Made by a program: the position numbers and the translations under genes. From assembly GCA_900770285.1 (NCBI GenBank), contig CAAGJO010000018.1:1-26693 (forward strand): a DNA stretch of 26,693 bases. The letters run 5' to 3'. This DNA is from Oscillospiraceae bacterium (GTDB lineage: Bacteria > Bacillota > Clostridia > Oscillospirales > Ruminococcaceae). Below the pieces are notes generated by a model, which made no database searches, had not been told where the DNA came from, and was given only the letters and a program-made list of their open reading frames with translations. Of this stretch, positions 7,816 through 15,561 are shown in pieces (the stretch's first letter is position 1; each line of letters starts with the position of its first letter).

Positions 7816-7836
7816 TTTGCCTTTTTTGAAAAGGCA
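7816..7836. repeat. Inverted repeat between the tRNA 5' half and the intact tRNA
   Basis: TTGCCTTTT and AAAAGGCAA form a 9-bp stem with a 3-base loop (minus strand). No T-run follows, so it is more likely a processing or pausing hairpin, or a scar, than a terminator. Confidence 0.45.
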
Positions 7837-7852
7837 AGTGATAAAGTAACGC

Positions 7853-7892
7853 CTTAGGAGGCGGTCGCTCTATCCTGCTGAGCTACGGAAAC
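7853..7892 (-). pseudogene. 5' half of the split tRNA-Arg(CCT) gene
   Basis: The minus strand reads acceptor GTTTCCG (7886-7892), TA, D stem GCTC/GAGC, anticodon stem ACCGC (7861-7865) and loop CTCCTAA (7854-7860). The sequence then departs from a tRNA (GGCGTTAC). The missing part is found at 5495-5539 and pairs with it at every acceptor and anticodon-stem position. It retains a canonical promoter. Confidence 0.9.
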
Positions 7893-7910
7893 ATCTTTGA
7901 AATCTATTCA

Positions 7911-7939
7911 ATTTTAGGCTTAGATTAACTCATTGTCAA
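7911..7939 (-). promoter_or_regulatory. Promoter of the split tRNA-Arg gene
   Basis: On the minus strand TTGACA (7934-7939), a 17-base spacer and TAAAAT (7911-7916), ending 18 bases before the tRNA 5' end. It may also drive the intact tRNA further downstream. Confidence 0.75.
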
Positions 7940-7975
7940 TCACTTTTCCTCAAAAGGCGGTCGTTATAACATATT

Positions 7976-8018
7976 CTTAGGAGGGGTTTATTATATCCAT
8001 TTAACTAAGGGGGCTTAC
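7976..8018 (-). pseudogene. Orphan 5' half of a third tRNA-Arg(CCT)
   Basis: The minus strand reads GTAAGCC (8012-8018), a D-arm-like AGTTAAATGGATA and an anticodon loop CTCCTAA ending at the same CTTAGGAG core (7976-7983). Beyond this the sequence is not tRNA. The matching 3' half, which should end in GGCTTAC plus CCA, is not in the window. The D arm pairs poorly, so this copy may have been divergent or phage-like before it was broken. It has a near-perfect promoter 8 bases upstream. Confidence 0.65.
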
Positions 8019-8026
8019 AATTATAG

Positions 8027-8055
8027 ATTATACCAAATTATGCAGAAAAAATCAA
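8027..8055 (-). promoter_or_regulatory. Promoter of the orphan tRNA-Arg 5' half
   Basis: On the minus strand TTGATT (8050-8055), a 17-base spacer and TATAAT (8027-8032), 8 bases before the tRNA-like 5' end. It is divergent from the ligA promoter. Confidence 0.75.
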
Positions 8056-8114
8056 GTCTTAGGATATGCAATTTTCATGCAATTTTTAAAGACAGAGGTT
8101 TTTGCCCGATTTGC

Positions 8115-8143
8115 TTGTAATTTATAGATATTTGTGGTATAAT
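8115..8143 (+). promoter_or_regulatory. Promoter of the ligA-gatCAB operon
   Basis: TTGTAA (8115-8120), a 17-base spacer and TATAAT (8138-8143) with an extended TGG just before the -10 element. Confidence 0.75.
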
Positions 8144-8165
8144 AATTTTATATTTTGTAATTGGA

Positions 8166-10154
8166 ATGATGATTATGGATTCTAAAGCTTTGGCAAAAAA
8201 ACGAATTGACGAACTGGTCGATTTGCTCAATTACCATAGCAGACTTTATTATATTGAAAACCGCAACGAGATTTCTGACTATGATTATGATAATCTCCAG
8301 CAGGAGCTTAAAGATCTGGAAAGTCAATATCCGGATTTCATTCGCAGCGACTCGCCTACCCAACGTGTCGGGGGCGAGGCTGTATCTGATTTTGAAAAAA
8401 TAAATCATACTGTACAAATGGGATCAATTCAGGACGTTTTCTCATTTGAGCAAGTAGCGCAGTTTGTGAATACTGTTCGTCAGATAGTTGAAAATCCACA
8501 GTTCGTGGTTGAACCAAAAATCGACGGACTTTCTGTTTCCCTTGAATATCATAACGGTCAATTTGTTGTCGGCTCTACCCGTGGAAATGGTTTTGTCGGA
8601 GAAAATGTTACCGCAAACCTTAAAACTATACGTTCTATTCCTATGAGGATTTCAAAGAACTTACCTCTGTTGGAAGTGCGCGGAGAGGTTTATATGCCTC
8701 ATACGGTTTTCTCCAGCCTTGTTAAAGAACAGGAAGAAAACGATGAACAGCCTTTTAAAAACCCAAGAAATGCAGCATCTGGTTCACTAAGACAGAAAAA
8801 TCCAAAAATCACAGCAAAACGAAAGCTTGATATTTTTTGCTTTAATGTTCAGCAAATCGAGGGCATGGATATAACTTCTCATAAACAGTCCCTTGACCTG
8901 CTAAAAGAGCTTGGTTTTAAAACTGTCCCGGATTATAAACTTGTTTCAACGTTTGAGGAAATAAAAAAATGCATTGAAGAAATCGGTGAAAAACGTTTTG
9001 ACCTGCCTTTTGATATTGACGGTGTTGTAATTAAGGTTGATAATCTTAATCAGCGTGAAATATTAGGCTATACATCTAAAACACCTAAATGGTCTGTTGC
9101 TTATAAATTTCCTCCTGAAGAAAAGCAAACAAAGCTTTTAGATATTGAACTTAATGTTGGCAGGACGGGAGCTGTTACACCAGTTGCAATTTTTGAACCT
9201 ATTCTCCTGGCAGGGACAAGCGTTTCACGAGCCACTCTGCACAATCAGGATTTTATAAACGAAAAGAATATCACAATTGGTGACATTATAACCGTACGAA
9301 AAGCAGGAGATATAATTCCTGAAGTTCTGTGTCTTTCTGAAAAGCACGGCAAAGGCGCTTATCAGCTGCCTGAGAACTGCCCCGTTTGCGGAACAGAACT
9401 TGTCCGCCTTGAAGATGAAGCAGCTATTCGCTGTCCCAACGTGGACTGTCCTGCACAGATTTTCAGGAGTATTGTTCACTTTGCATCAAAAGGCGCAATG
9501 AACATTGACGGTCTTGGCCCTCAGATAGTGCATACACTTCTGGATAACAAGCTTATTGAATCGGTAGCTGATTTATATAAGCTGTCTGCCCAACAGCTTC
9601 TGGCACTGGATAATTTTAAAGAAAAATCAGTGGGAAATCTTCTGAAAGCCATTGAAAACTCAAAATCCAATTCTTTGGACAGATTAATTTTCGGCCTTGG
9701 AATTTCAGGAATAGGACAGGCGTCGGCAAAGCTTTTGTGCGAAAAGTTCGGTGATCTTGACAACATTATGAATGCCAGTGCAGATGAAATTTCCTCTATT
9801 GACGGCTTTGGAGAAATAATGGCTGAGAATGTTGAAAAGGAACTAAAAGAACCTCATATGCAGGCTCTTATTCAAAGACTAAAAGATTATGGCGTTAACA
9901 CTCATTACGAGAAAGTTCAGATAGACAATCGGTTTGAAGGTATGACTTTTGTGCTTACAGGGACATTGCCCACACTAAAACGCAGCGAGGCAAAAACCAT
10001 TATTGAAAAATACGGCGGCAAATCCAGCAGTTCGGTTTCAAAGAAAACCAACTATGTTCTTGCAGGGGAAGATGCAGGAAGCAAGCTGACAAAAGCACAA
10101 GATCTGGGCATCACAATAATTTCCGAAGAGGAATTTTTAAATATGACAAAATAA
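8166..10154 (+). CDS. ligA: NAD-dependent DNA ligase LigA
   Basis: Joins nicks during replication and repair using NAD+. The 662-residue length is normal. The order is complete: Ia domain; adenylation domain with EPKIDGLS (Lys118 is the AMP-accepting lysine) and the VGRTGAVTP region of the OB fold; four-cysteine zinc finger (C405, C408, C423, C428); helix-hairpin-helix repeats; BRCT domain from about 588 to the end (FVLTGTLPTLKRSEA). The ORF can start at 8166, or at the third ATG, 8175; neither has a strong ribosome site, and the latter lies 9 bases after a GGA, so the first three residues are uncertain. First gene of an operon with gatCAB, 24 bases apart. Confidence 0.97.
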   Translation: MMIMDSKALAKKRIDELVDLLNYHSRLYYIENRNEISDYDYDNLQQELKDLESQYPDFIRSDSPTQRVGGEAVSDFEKINHTVQMGSIQDVFSFEQVAQFVNTVRQIVENPQFVVEPKIDGLSVSLEYHNGQFVVGSTRGNGFVGENVTANLKTIRSIPMRISKNLPLLEVRGEVYMPHTVFSSLVKEQEENDEQPFKNPRNAASGSLRQKNPKITAKRKLDIFCFNVQQIEGMDITSHKQSLDLLKELGFKTVPDYKLVSTFEEIKKCIEEIGEKRFDLPFDIDGVVIKVDNLNQREILGYTSKTPKWSVAYKFPPEEKQTKLLDIELNVGRTGAVTPVAIFEPILLAGTSVSRATLHNQDFINEKNITIGDIITVRKAGDIIPEVLCLSEKHGKGAYQLPENCPVCGTELVRLEDEAAIRCPNVDCPAQIFRSIVHFASKGAMNIDGLGPQIVHTLLDNKLIESVADLYKLSAQQLLALDNFKEKSVGNLLKAIENSKSNSLDRLIFGLGISGIGQASAKLLCEKFGDLDNIMNASADEISSIDGFGEIMAENVEKELKEPHMQALIQRLKDYGVNTHYEKVQIDNRFEGMTFVLTGTLPTLKRSEAKTIIEKYGGKSSSSVSKKTNYVLAGEDAGSKLTKAQDLGITIISEEEFLNMTK

Positions 10155-10178
10155 ACTTATGTATCGGGAGGAATAAAA

Positions 10179-10448
10179 ATGGATATTGATATTAAACACA
10201 TTGCAAAGCTCGCACGTCTGAGAATCGAAGACGACCAGCTTGAACAGTTTGAAAATCAGATGCAGAACATTGTAAAAATGGTTGAAAAGCTGCCTGATAT
10301 TGACGACAAGCTTGAACTTGACGCCAATAATGCAATGAAGCTGCGTGAAGACAAGGCTGTTACTAACAAATTTACCAGACAAGAACTTATGGCTAATGCA
10401 CCGCAGGTTAAAGCAGGTTGTCTTATAGTACCAAAAACTGTTGAGTAA
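10179..10448 (+). CDS. gatC: Asp-tRNA(Asn)/Glu-tRNA(Gln) amidotransferase subunit C
   Basis: Small 89-residue subunit that wraps around GatA and stabilises the GatCAB complex, which converts Glu-tRNA(Gln) and often Asp-tRNA(Asn) to the amidated forms in the cytoplasm. It begins with the typical IKHIAKLARLRIEDDQLEQF and ends with APQVKAGCLIVPKTVE, where GatC proteins carry the conserved short C-terminal motif. A GGGAGG ribosome site is 8 bases upstream. It is followed immediately by gatA. Confidence 0.96.
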   Translation: MDIDIKHIAKLARLRIEDDQLEQFENQMQNIVKMVEKLPDIDDKLELDANNAMKLREDKAVTNKFTRQELMANAPQVKAGCLIVPKTVE

Positions 10449-10460
10449 GGAGTGTTGAAG

Positions 10461-11918
10461 TTGGAACTTTTTGAAAAATCAGCATCTGAATTATCAGAAA
10501 TGCTAAAAAAGAAAGAAATAAGCTCAGCCGAGCTTACAAAATCAGTCTTTGGACGTATTAAAGACGTGGACAAAGATGTAAACGCATATATAACATTAAA
10601 TGAAGAAAACGCCCTCAAAACTGCTGAGAAAATTGATCAGAAACGTGCAAACGGCGAAGAACTTTCAGACCTTGCAGGTATTCCTATTGGTGTTAAGGAT
10701 AATATTTCCACAAAGGGACTTAAAACTACCTGCGCATCAAAAATGCTTGAAAACTATGTTCCGCCATTTAACGCAACGGTTGTTGATAAACTAAACAACG
10801 CCGGAGCTGTTATCACAGGCAAGCTTAACATGGACGAATTTGCCATGGGTTCATCTACAGAAACATCTTACTTTGGCGTAACAAAAAATCCTTTTGACTT
10901 TGAGCGTGTACCAGGCGGTTCATCAGGCGGTTCAGCCGCAGCTGTTGCAGCTTGTGAAACGATTGTTGCTCTTGGTTCTGACACAGGCGGATCAATCAGA
11001 ATGCCTGCATCATACTGCGGCGTTGTAGGCTTAAAACCTACATACAGTGCAGTTTCACGTTACGGTCTTGTAGCTTTTGCCTCTTCTCTTGACCAGATAG
11101 GACCTCTCGGCAGAAGCGTCAAGGACGTTGCAATGGTTCAATCGGCTATCAGCGGTCACGATAAAATGGACGCCACATCTGCATTCAGAGATGCTGTTGA
11201 TCTTTCTTCAAATCTTAAATCCGATGTCAAGGGATTAAGAATAGGTCTTCCAAAGCAATATTTCGGAGAAGGCGTTGACGCTGCCGAAAAAGATGCTGTG
11301 ATCGCAGCTGTCAAAGAGCTTGAAAAGCAAGGCGCTGTTATAAAGGAAATCGACCTTCCGTCAACAGACTATGCCCTTTCAGCGTACTATATTATATCAT
11401 CTGCCGAAGCCTCATCAAACCTTGCAAGATTTGACGGTGTAAGATACGGCTACAGAGCAGAAAATTATGACGGACTTGTTGATATGTATGAAAGAACACG
11501 TTCGGAAGGCTTTGGCGATGAGGTCAAAAGACGTATTATGCTGGGAACTTTCGTTTTAAGCTCAGGATTTTTTGACGCTTACTACATTAAGGCAAAGAAA
11601 ACTCAGCACAAAATCGCTATGGAATTTGCAGAGGCTTTCAAGGATATTGATGTTATTGCCGCTCCTACCTGCACATCTTCCGCTTTCAGGCTTGGTGAAA
11701 ACTTTGGTGACCCGCTTAAAATGTATGCAATGGACATCTGTACCGTTACAGTAAATATTGCAGGACTTCCTGCAATTTCAGTTCCATGCGGATACGATGA
11801 CAAAAACCTTCCTTTGGGACTTCAGCTTATCGGAAACAAATTTTCTGAACAGACACTGCTTAATACAGCTTATGCTTATGAAAACATTGTCGGCGGATTT
11901 AAAATTCCTGAGCTTTAA
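10461..11918 (+). CDS. gatA: Amidotransferase subunit A (amidase)
   Basis: Glutaminase/amidase subunit that releases ammonia for GatB. It is an amidase-signature enzyme with the Lys/cis-Ser/Ser triad: IGVKDN, PGGSSGGSAAA and SDTGGSIRMPA. Counted from the TTG at 10461 these are K79, S154 and S178, the numbering I recall for the well-studied Staphylococcus aureus enzyme. The ORF is open from a GTG at 10452, but that GTG overlaps the GGAG ribosome site, which is 8 bases from the TTG, so I prefer TTG. Product about 485 residues, full length. Twelve bases separate the gatC stop from this start. Confidence 0.95.
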   Translation: MELFEKSASELSEMLKKKEISSAELTKSVFGRIKDVDKDVNAYITLNEENALKTAEKIDQKRANGEELSDLAGIPIGVKDNISTKGLKTTCASKMLENYVPPFNATVVDKLNNAGAVITGKLNMDEFAMGSSTETSYFGVTKNPFDFERVPGGSSGGSAAAVAACETIVALGSDTGGSIRMPASYCGVVGLKPTYSAVSRYGLVAFASSLDQIGPLGRSVKDVAMVQSAISGHDKMDATSAFRDAVDLSSNLKSDVKGLRIGLPKQYFGEGVDAAEKDAVIAAVKELEKQGAVIKEIDLPSTDYALSAYYIISSAEASSNLARFDGVRYGYRAENYDGLVDMYERTRSEGFGDEVKRRIMLGTFVLSSGFFDAYYIKAKKTQHKIAMEFAEAFKDIDVIAAPTCTSSAFRLGENFGDPLKMYAMDICTVTVNIAGLPAISVPCGYDDKNLPLGLQLIGNKFSEQTLLNTAYAYENIVGGFKIPEL

Positions 11919-11938
11919 TCTGAAAGGAGTAGATTATA

Positions 11939-13378
11939 ATGGTAAAAGGTTATGAAGTTGTTATCGGTCTTGAAACTCATGCCGAGTTAAATACTGAATC
12001 AAAAATATATTGCGACTGTAAAAACAAATTCGGAGTTGAAGTAAACTCTGAGGTATGCCCTATATGCATGGGTATGCCGGGAACTTTGCCTACACTTAAT
12101 GAAAAGGTTGTAGACTATGCAATAAAAATGGGACACGCTCTGAACTGTCACATTAACAGAATATGCAAACAGGACAGAAAAAACTATTTTTATCCTGACC
12201 TGCCAAAAGCTTATCAGATTTCTCAGGCTGATGTTCCTCTCTGTGAAAACGGCTATGTTGACATTATGGTAGATGATGAGCAAAGACGTATTGGCATTAC
12301 AAGAATTCACATTGAAGAAGATGCCGGAAAGCTTTTGCACAGCGACAAATTTGAAGGCTCTTTGGTAGACTTGAACAGATGCGGAGTTCCCCTTATTGAA
12401 ATTGTATCAGAGCCTGATATGAGAAGCTCTGCCGAAGCAAAAGAATACTTGGAAACACTAAAATCAATTCTCCAGTATCTTGACATATGCGACTGCAAAA
12501 TGCAGGAAGGTTCAATCAGATGTGACGTTAACGTGTCAGTTCATAAACCGGGAGAACCAATGGGAACAAGAACAGAAATGAAAAACATCAACAGCTTTTC
12601 GGCAGCAGTAAGAGGAATTGACTATGAAGTGAACCGTCAGATTGAAATTCTCGAAAACGGCGGAACTATCAGTCAGGAAACTCGCCGCTGGGATGATATG
12701 AAAGGCGAAAACTTCCTTATGCGTTCAAAAGAGGACGCACAGGATTACAGATACTTCCCTGAACCTGACTTGCTTACAATTGTAGTTGAACAGGAACGTG
12801 TTGATAAACTTAAATCTGAGATTCCTGAGCTGCCTAACATAAAATACATGAGATATGTCAAAGACTTCAAAATGAACCGTAAGGACGCTTTATTTATTGC
12901 TCAATCAGTTGAACTGGCAGGATTATTTGATGCTTGTATGGCTAAAAATCTCTACAGTGCTAAATCCTATTCCACATGGATTCTTGGTGATCTTGTAAAA
13001 TATCTCAATGAAACAGGCAAAAAACTTGAAGACACCAATATCAATGCCGAAAATCTCACTGAGCTTGTTGGACTTATTGAAAACAACACTATCTCAAATG
13101 CAGGCGGAAAGAAAATTTTTGCTGTTATCATCGAGCAGGACAAAGACGTTAAAAAGCTTGTGGACGAACTGGGGCTTGCACAGGTTTCTGACGAATCAGC
13201 ACTTGAAAAAATCGCTGATGAAGTTCTGGCAAGCAATGAAAAGTCTATCAAAGACTTTAAAAACGGCAAGACTAACGCCCTGGGTTATTTAGTCGGACAG
13301 TGTATGAAAGCTTCGCACGGAAAAGCTAATCCCGGCAAAATGAAAGAAATCATTGTTCAAAAGTTGGATAATATGTAA
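11939..13378 (+). CDS. gatB: Amidotransferase subunit B
   Basis: Kinase/transferase subunit that phosphorylates and amidates the glutamyl or aspartyl group on the tRNA. It is 479 residues, the usual length. It starts with GYEVVIGLETHAELNTESK and CPICMGMPGTLPTLN, contains RCDVNVSVHKPGEPMGTRTE and RYFPEPDL, and ends with the GatB/YqeY tail (MKASHGKANPGKMKEIIVQ). AAGGAG is well placed before the ATG. Last gene of the operon, followed by a strong hairpin. Confidence 0.97.
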   Translation: MVKGYEVVIGLETHAELNTESKIYCDCKNKFGVEVNSEVCPICMGMPGTLPTLNEKVVDYAIKMGHALNCHINRICKQDRKNYFYPDLPKAYQISQADVPLCENGYVDIMVDDEQRRIGITRIHIEEDAGKLLHSDKFEGSLVDLNRCGVPLIEIVSEPDMRSSAEAKEYLETLKSILQYLDICDCKMQEGSIRCDVNVSVHKPGEPMGTRTEMKNINSFSAAVRGIDYEVNRQIEILENGGTISQETRRWDDMKGENFLMRSKEDAQDYRYFPEPDLLTIVVEQERVDKLKSEIPELPNIKYMRYVKDFKMNRKDALFIAQSVELAGLFDACMAKNLYSAKSYSTWILGDLVKYLNETGKKLEDTNINAENLTELVGLIENNTISNAGGKKIFAVIIEQDKDVKKLVDELGLAQVSDESALEKIADEVLASNEKSIKDFKNGKTNALGYLVGQCMKASHGKANPGKMKEIIVQKLDNM

Positions 13379-13420
13379 ACAGTATAATTGCTTTTTTATC
13401 CATCAATATATAAAAGTTAA

Positions 13421-13456
13421 CCCCGCATTTATGACAGCCACGTCACAAATGCGGGG
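13421..13456. terminator. Hairpin terminator between gatB and the converging LRR/FnIII remnant
   Basis: CCCCGCATTT and AAATGCGGGG pair perfectly, with an inner TGAC/GTCA stem. It is flanked by TATTGTATTATT on the plus side and TTAACTTTTA on the minus side, so it may serve both converging genes. Confidence 0.7.
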
Positions 13457-13506
13457 TATTGTATTATTCAGTTTTATTTAAGTTATTATTTATCAAAACA
13501 GAGTCT

Positions 13507-14139
13507 TTATTTAATTCTCACGCTTTTGGTTACACCGCCGCTGACATAAATCTTTCCGTCAAATACAGTATACGGTCTTACGGTGAAGTAATACTTTTTG
13601 CCTTTTGCAAGATTAGTTCTTGTATAACTGTAAGTTTTACTGTTTACAGCCTTGAGCAGTTTCCAGCTACCGTTTGAGCTGGTTTTGTAATATATACGAT
13701 ATCCTTTTGCTCTATCAGCTTTTTTCCATTTTAATACTGCCTTTTTTGTTCCGCCGACTACGGTAAAACTTGTACTCTTAGGAGCTGTAGCCGCTGAAAC
13801 CTTAGCAGTTGTGCTTGAGATTTTATCGTTGTATGCTGAAACCGCAAATCTAAATCCCTCAGCACTTTTTAAATTTGAAATTACAAGACTGTTTGTACTG
13901 CTCTTTTTATAAGTCACATACTTTTTGGATTTAAAATCATATTTCAAAACTTTATAACCCTGTGCACCTTTAACTTTATTCCAAGTCAGCTTTATAGAAT
14001 TTGAATTTGACGTTGCTTTTAAACCAGTAAGATATCCAAGATAATTTGAATAAGGTATATTATTTTTCTTTGAATAGCTTTCAGCATATGAATTTTTAAT
14101 ACAAAATGCTTTGAATCCTGGTACCGTTTTAATTGTCAT
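13507..14139 (-). pseudogene. C-terminal part of a split secreted LRR_5/fibronectin III protein
   Basis: 210 codons from an ATG that is probably not a real start. Residues 5-28 (VPGFKAFCIKN, YAESYSKKNNIPY) are the usual last repeat of LRR_5 (BspA-like) proteins. Two fibronectin type III domains follow at about 36-118 (LKATSNSNSIKLTWNKVKGA) and 122-208 (KKAVLKWKKADRAKGYRIYY). No signal peptide or ribosome site is present. The in-frame codons just upstream (KFAW) are preceded by a TGA inside foreign DNA. The missing N-terminus, with signal peptide and LRR repeats, lies on the same strand at 20862-21466, on the far side of the inserted element. FnIII domains in such proteins are probably spacers or adhesion modules outside the cell. 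Confidence 0.75.
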
Positions 14140-14163
14140 CCATGCAAATTTTCATAAAGGGAC

Positions 14164-14202
14164 TTGATTTTTCTCTGAAAATAATGTATACTTTTATAAA
14201 AG
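14164..14202 (+). promoter_or_regulatory. Promoter and operator of the ROK regulator gene
   Basis: TTGATT (14164-14169), a 17-base spacer and TATACT (14187-14192). A perfect palindrome, CTTTTATAAAAG (14191-14202), overlaps the -10 element and the start region. The same TTTTATAAAA core occurs at the dehydrogenase promoter, which suggests autoregulation by the ROK protein. Confidence 0.7.
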
Positions 14203-14229
14203 CATTGAAATAAGTGTGGGAGTGATAAT

Positions 14230-15330
14230 ATGCAGAGAAAGGAAAACAATTTCAATCAAATAAAAATTGCAAAATTCATTCTGAAAAAAGGTGAAACCTC
14301 CAAACAGGAAATTGCATCTGAATTGGGACTCAGTATGCCTACAGTTTTGCAGAACGTAAAAGAACTTGTTCAAAACGGACTGGTAATAGAAACTGGAAAA
14401 TATGAGTCTACTGGCGGAAGAAAGGCAGCAGTTTTGTCTATTGCAGAACAATTCAGAACAGCTGTGGGAATTGATATAACTGCCAATCATATCAGTTATG
14501 TCCTTATGGATCTTTGTGGTAAAGTGATTGCGAAAAAACGAATGAAATCAGTATTTGCAAATAATTCTGCGTATTATGAAAATGTTGCCGATAATCTGGA
14601 AACGTTTTTGCGTGATACAGATGCTGATAGAAAAAAAATTCTTGGTGTAGGATTTTCTTTACCCGGAATCATAAATAAACACGATGATGTTCTTGTACGT
14701 TCTCATGTGTTGAAACAGAACCACATGAATCTGAAACCATTAAGTCAGAGGATTCCATTTCCTGTTTCATATGAAAATGATGCCAATAGCGCTCTGTTTG
14801 CGGAAACACATCATATTGACACGGATATGATCTATCTTTCTCTTAGCAATAGCGTTGGCGGAGCAATTTATCTGAACGGGAAAATTTTTGAAGGCAATCA
14901 TCGCCGAAGTGCCGAATTCGGACACATGATCTTAGAATTCAATGGGAAAACCTGTTACTGTGGAAAAAAAGGCTGTGCTGATGCATATTGCTCAGCCACA
15001 GTTCTTCTGAATTATGCGGATTCCTTAGAGGACTTTTTTGACCGTCTGCAAGCCAGCGATACAGAAATTCAGACAGCGTGGGACAACTATCTGGATCGCC
15101 TTGCTGTTCTGATTACCAATCTGAGAATGGCATTTGACTGTGATATTATGCTCGGAGGTTATGTGGGCGGTTATCTGAAAAAATATATGCCAGAACTGAA
15201 CTGTAAGGCAGTACAGTATAATATGTTTGAAAACGACACCCTATATCTGAAAAATTGTACCTATGAACGGGAAGCATCGGCTATCGGTGCAGCAATGTAT
15301 TTCTTTGATTCTTATCTGAATTCTTTGTAA
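14230..15330 (+). CDS. ROK family transcriptional regulator
   Basis: 366 residues. An N-terminal winged helix-turn-helix lies at about 10-60 (TSKQEIASELGLSMPTVLQN, then a GRKA wing). A ROK sugar-binding fold follows (VGIDITANHISYVLMDL, GVGFSLPGIIN, ENDANSALFAE). The ROK zinc site is intact: EFGHM, then CYCGKKGC and the Cys of DAYC. The kinase phosphate loop is replaced (DITANH instead of DxGGT), as in the XylR/NagC-type repressors rather than the sugar kinases. GGGAG lies before the ATG. It is first in the inserted element, ends in its own terminator and is followed by a regulated polyol operon, so it is probably a repressor relieved by a sugar or sugar phosphate. Confidence 0.9.
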   Translation: MQRKENNFNQIKIAKFILKKGETSKQEIASELGLSMPTVLQNVKELVQNGLVIETGKYESTGGRKAAVLSIAEQFRTAVGIDITANHISYVLMDLCGKVIAKKRMKSVFANNSAYYENVADNLETFLRDTDADRKKILGVGFSLPGIINKHDDVLVRSHVLKQNHMNLKPLSQRIPFPVSYENDANSALFAETHHIDTDMIYLSLSNSVGGAIYLNGKIFEGNHRRSAEFGHMILEFNGKTCYCGKKGCADAYCSATVLLNYADSLEDFFDRLQASDTEIQTAWDNYLDRLAVLITNLRMAFDCDIMLGGYVGGYLKKYMPELNCKAVQYNMFENDTLYLKNCTYEREASAIGAAMYFFDSYLNSL

Positions 15331-15343
15331 CATATGAATAAAT

Positions 15344-15373
15344 GCCTCAAGCTGCGGCTTGGGGCGTTTTTTT
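15344..15373 (+). terminator. Terminator of the ROK gene
   Basis: GCCTCAAGC pairs with GCTTGGGGC (one G-U) around a TGCG loop, followed by GTTTTTTT. Confidence 0.9.
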
Positions 15374-15445
15374 GTTGATTTTGTGCAAAACATGAATAGC
15401 TTAATTGTACAAAAGAGAGAAACTGTATTTTTTCGACAAAAGCTA

Positions 15446-15474
15446 TTGACAAACACACGAGGATCGTATATACT
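15446..15474 (+). promoter_or_regulatory. Promoter of the polyol operon
   Basis: TTGACA (15446-15451), a 17-base spacer and TATACT (15469-15474). Two similar motifs, TTGTGCAAAA (15381) and TTGTACAAAA (15405), lie 24 bases apart upstream and could bind an activator. Confidence 0.85.
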
Positions 15475-15493
15475 GTAGTTAGTTACATAAAAT

Positions 15494-15517
15494 GTTTTAT
15501 AAAAGTGATTATAAAAC
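15494..15517. promoter_or_regulatory. Operator-like inverted repeat downstream of the polyol promoter
   Basis: Perfect 9-bp arms, GTTTTATAA and TTATAAAAC, separated by AAGTGA. The site begins about 12 bases after the expected transcription start, a repressor position. The left part, TTTTATAAAA, repeats the palindrome at the ROK promoter. Confidence 0.65.
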
Positions 15518-15561
15518 AAAGGAACGAGCAAAAAATTGATATTAAAAAAGGAGCGATTGTT

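Larger units (their letters stand above)
5540..7860. mobile_element. Insertion splitting tRNA-Arg(CCT)
   Basis: About 2.3 kb separates the two halves of one tRNA-Arg(CCT) gene, bounded by an 8-bp shared core, CTTAGGAG (5532-5539 and 7853-7860), which is the anticodon-loop sequence. Contents: ATTAGCA repeat pairs near both ends, a sigma-like regulator gene, and an intact tRNA-Arg(CCT) that also contains the core. No integrase gene is present, so it is either a small satellite mobilised from outside or the remnant of a larger element. The extent is inferred from tRNA reconstruction. Confidence 0.7.

Noticed and set aside
5495..7892. Split tRNA genes joined in trans, as in some archaea
   Set aside because: The halves are in the same orientation, share a core octamer at the break and flank foreign DNA with repeats. 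An insertion explains this more simply, and no splicing-type pairing was seen.
15371..15480. Catabolite-response (cre) site at the polyol promoter
   Set aside because: No sequence close to the usual cre consensus was found; the visible repeats are of a different kind.
15505..15561. Longer N-terminus for the polyol dehydrogenase
   Set aside because: The extra codons run through the operator and leader, while AAGGAG sits 8 bases before the ATG at 15562.
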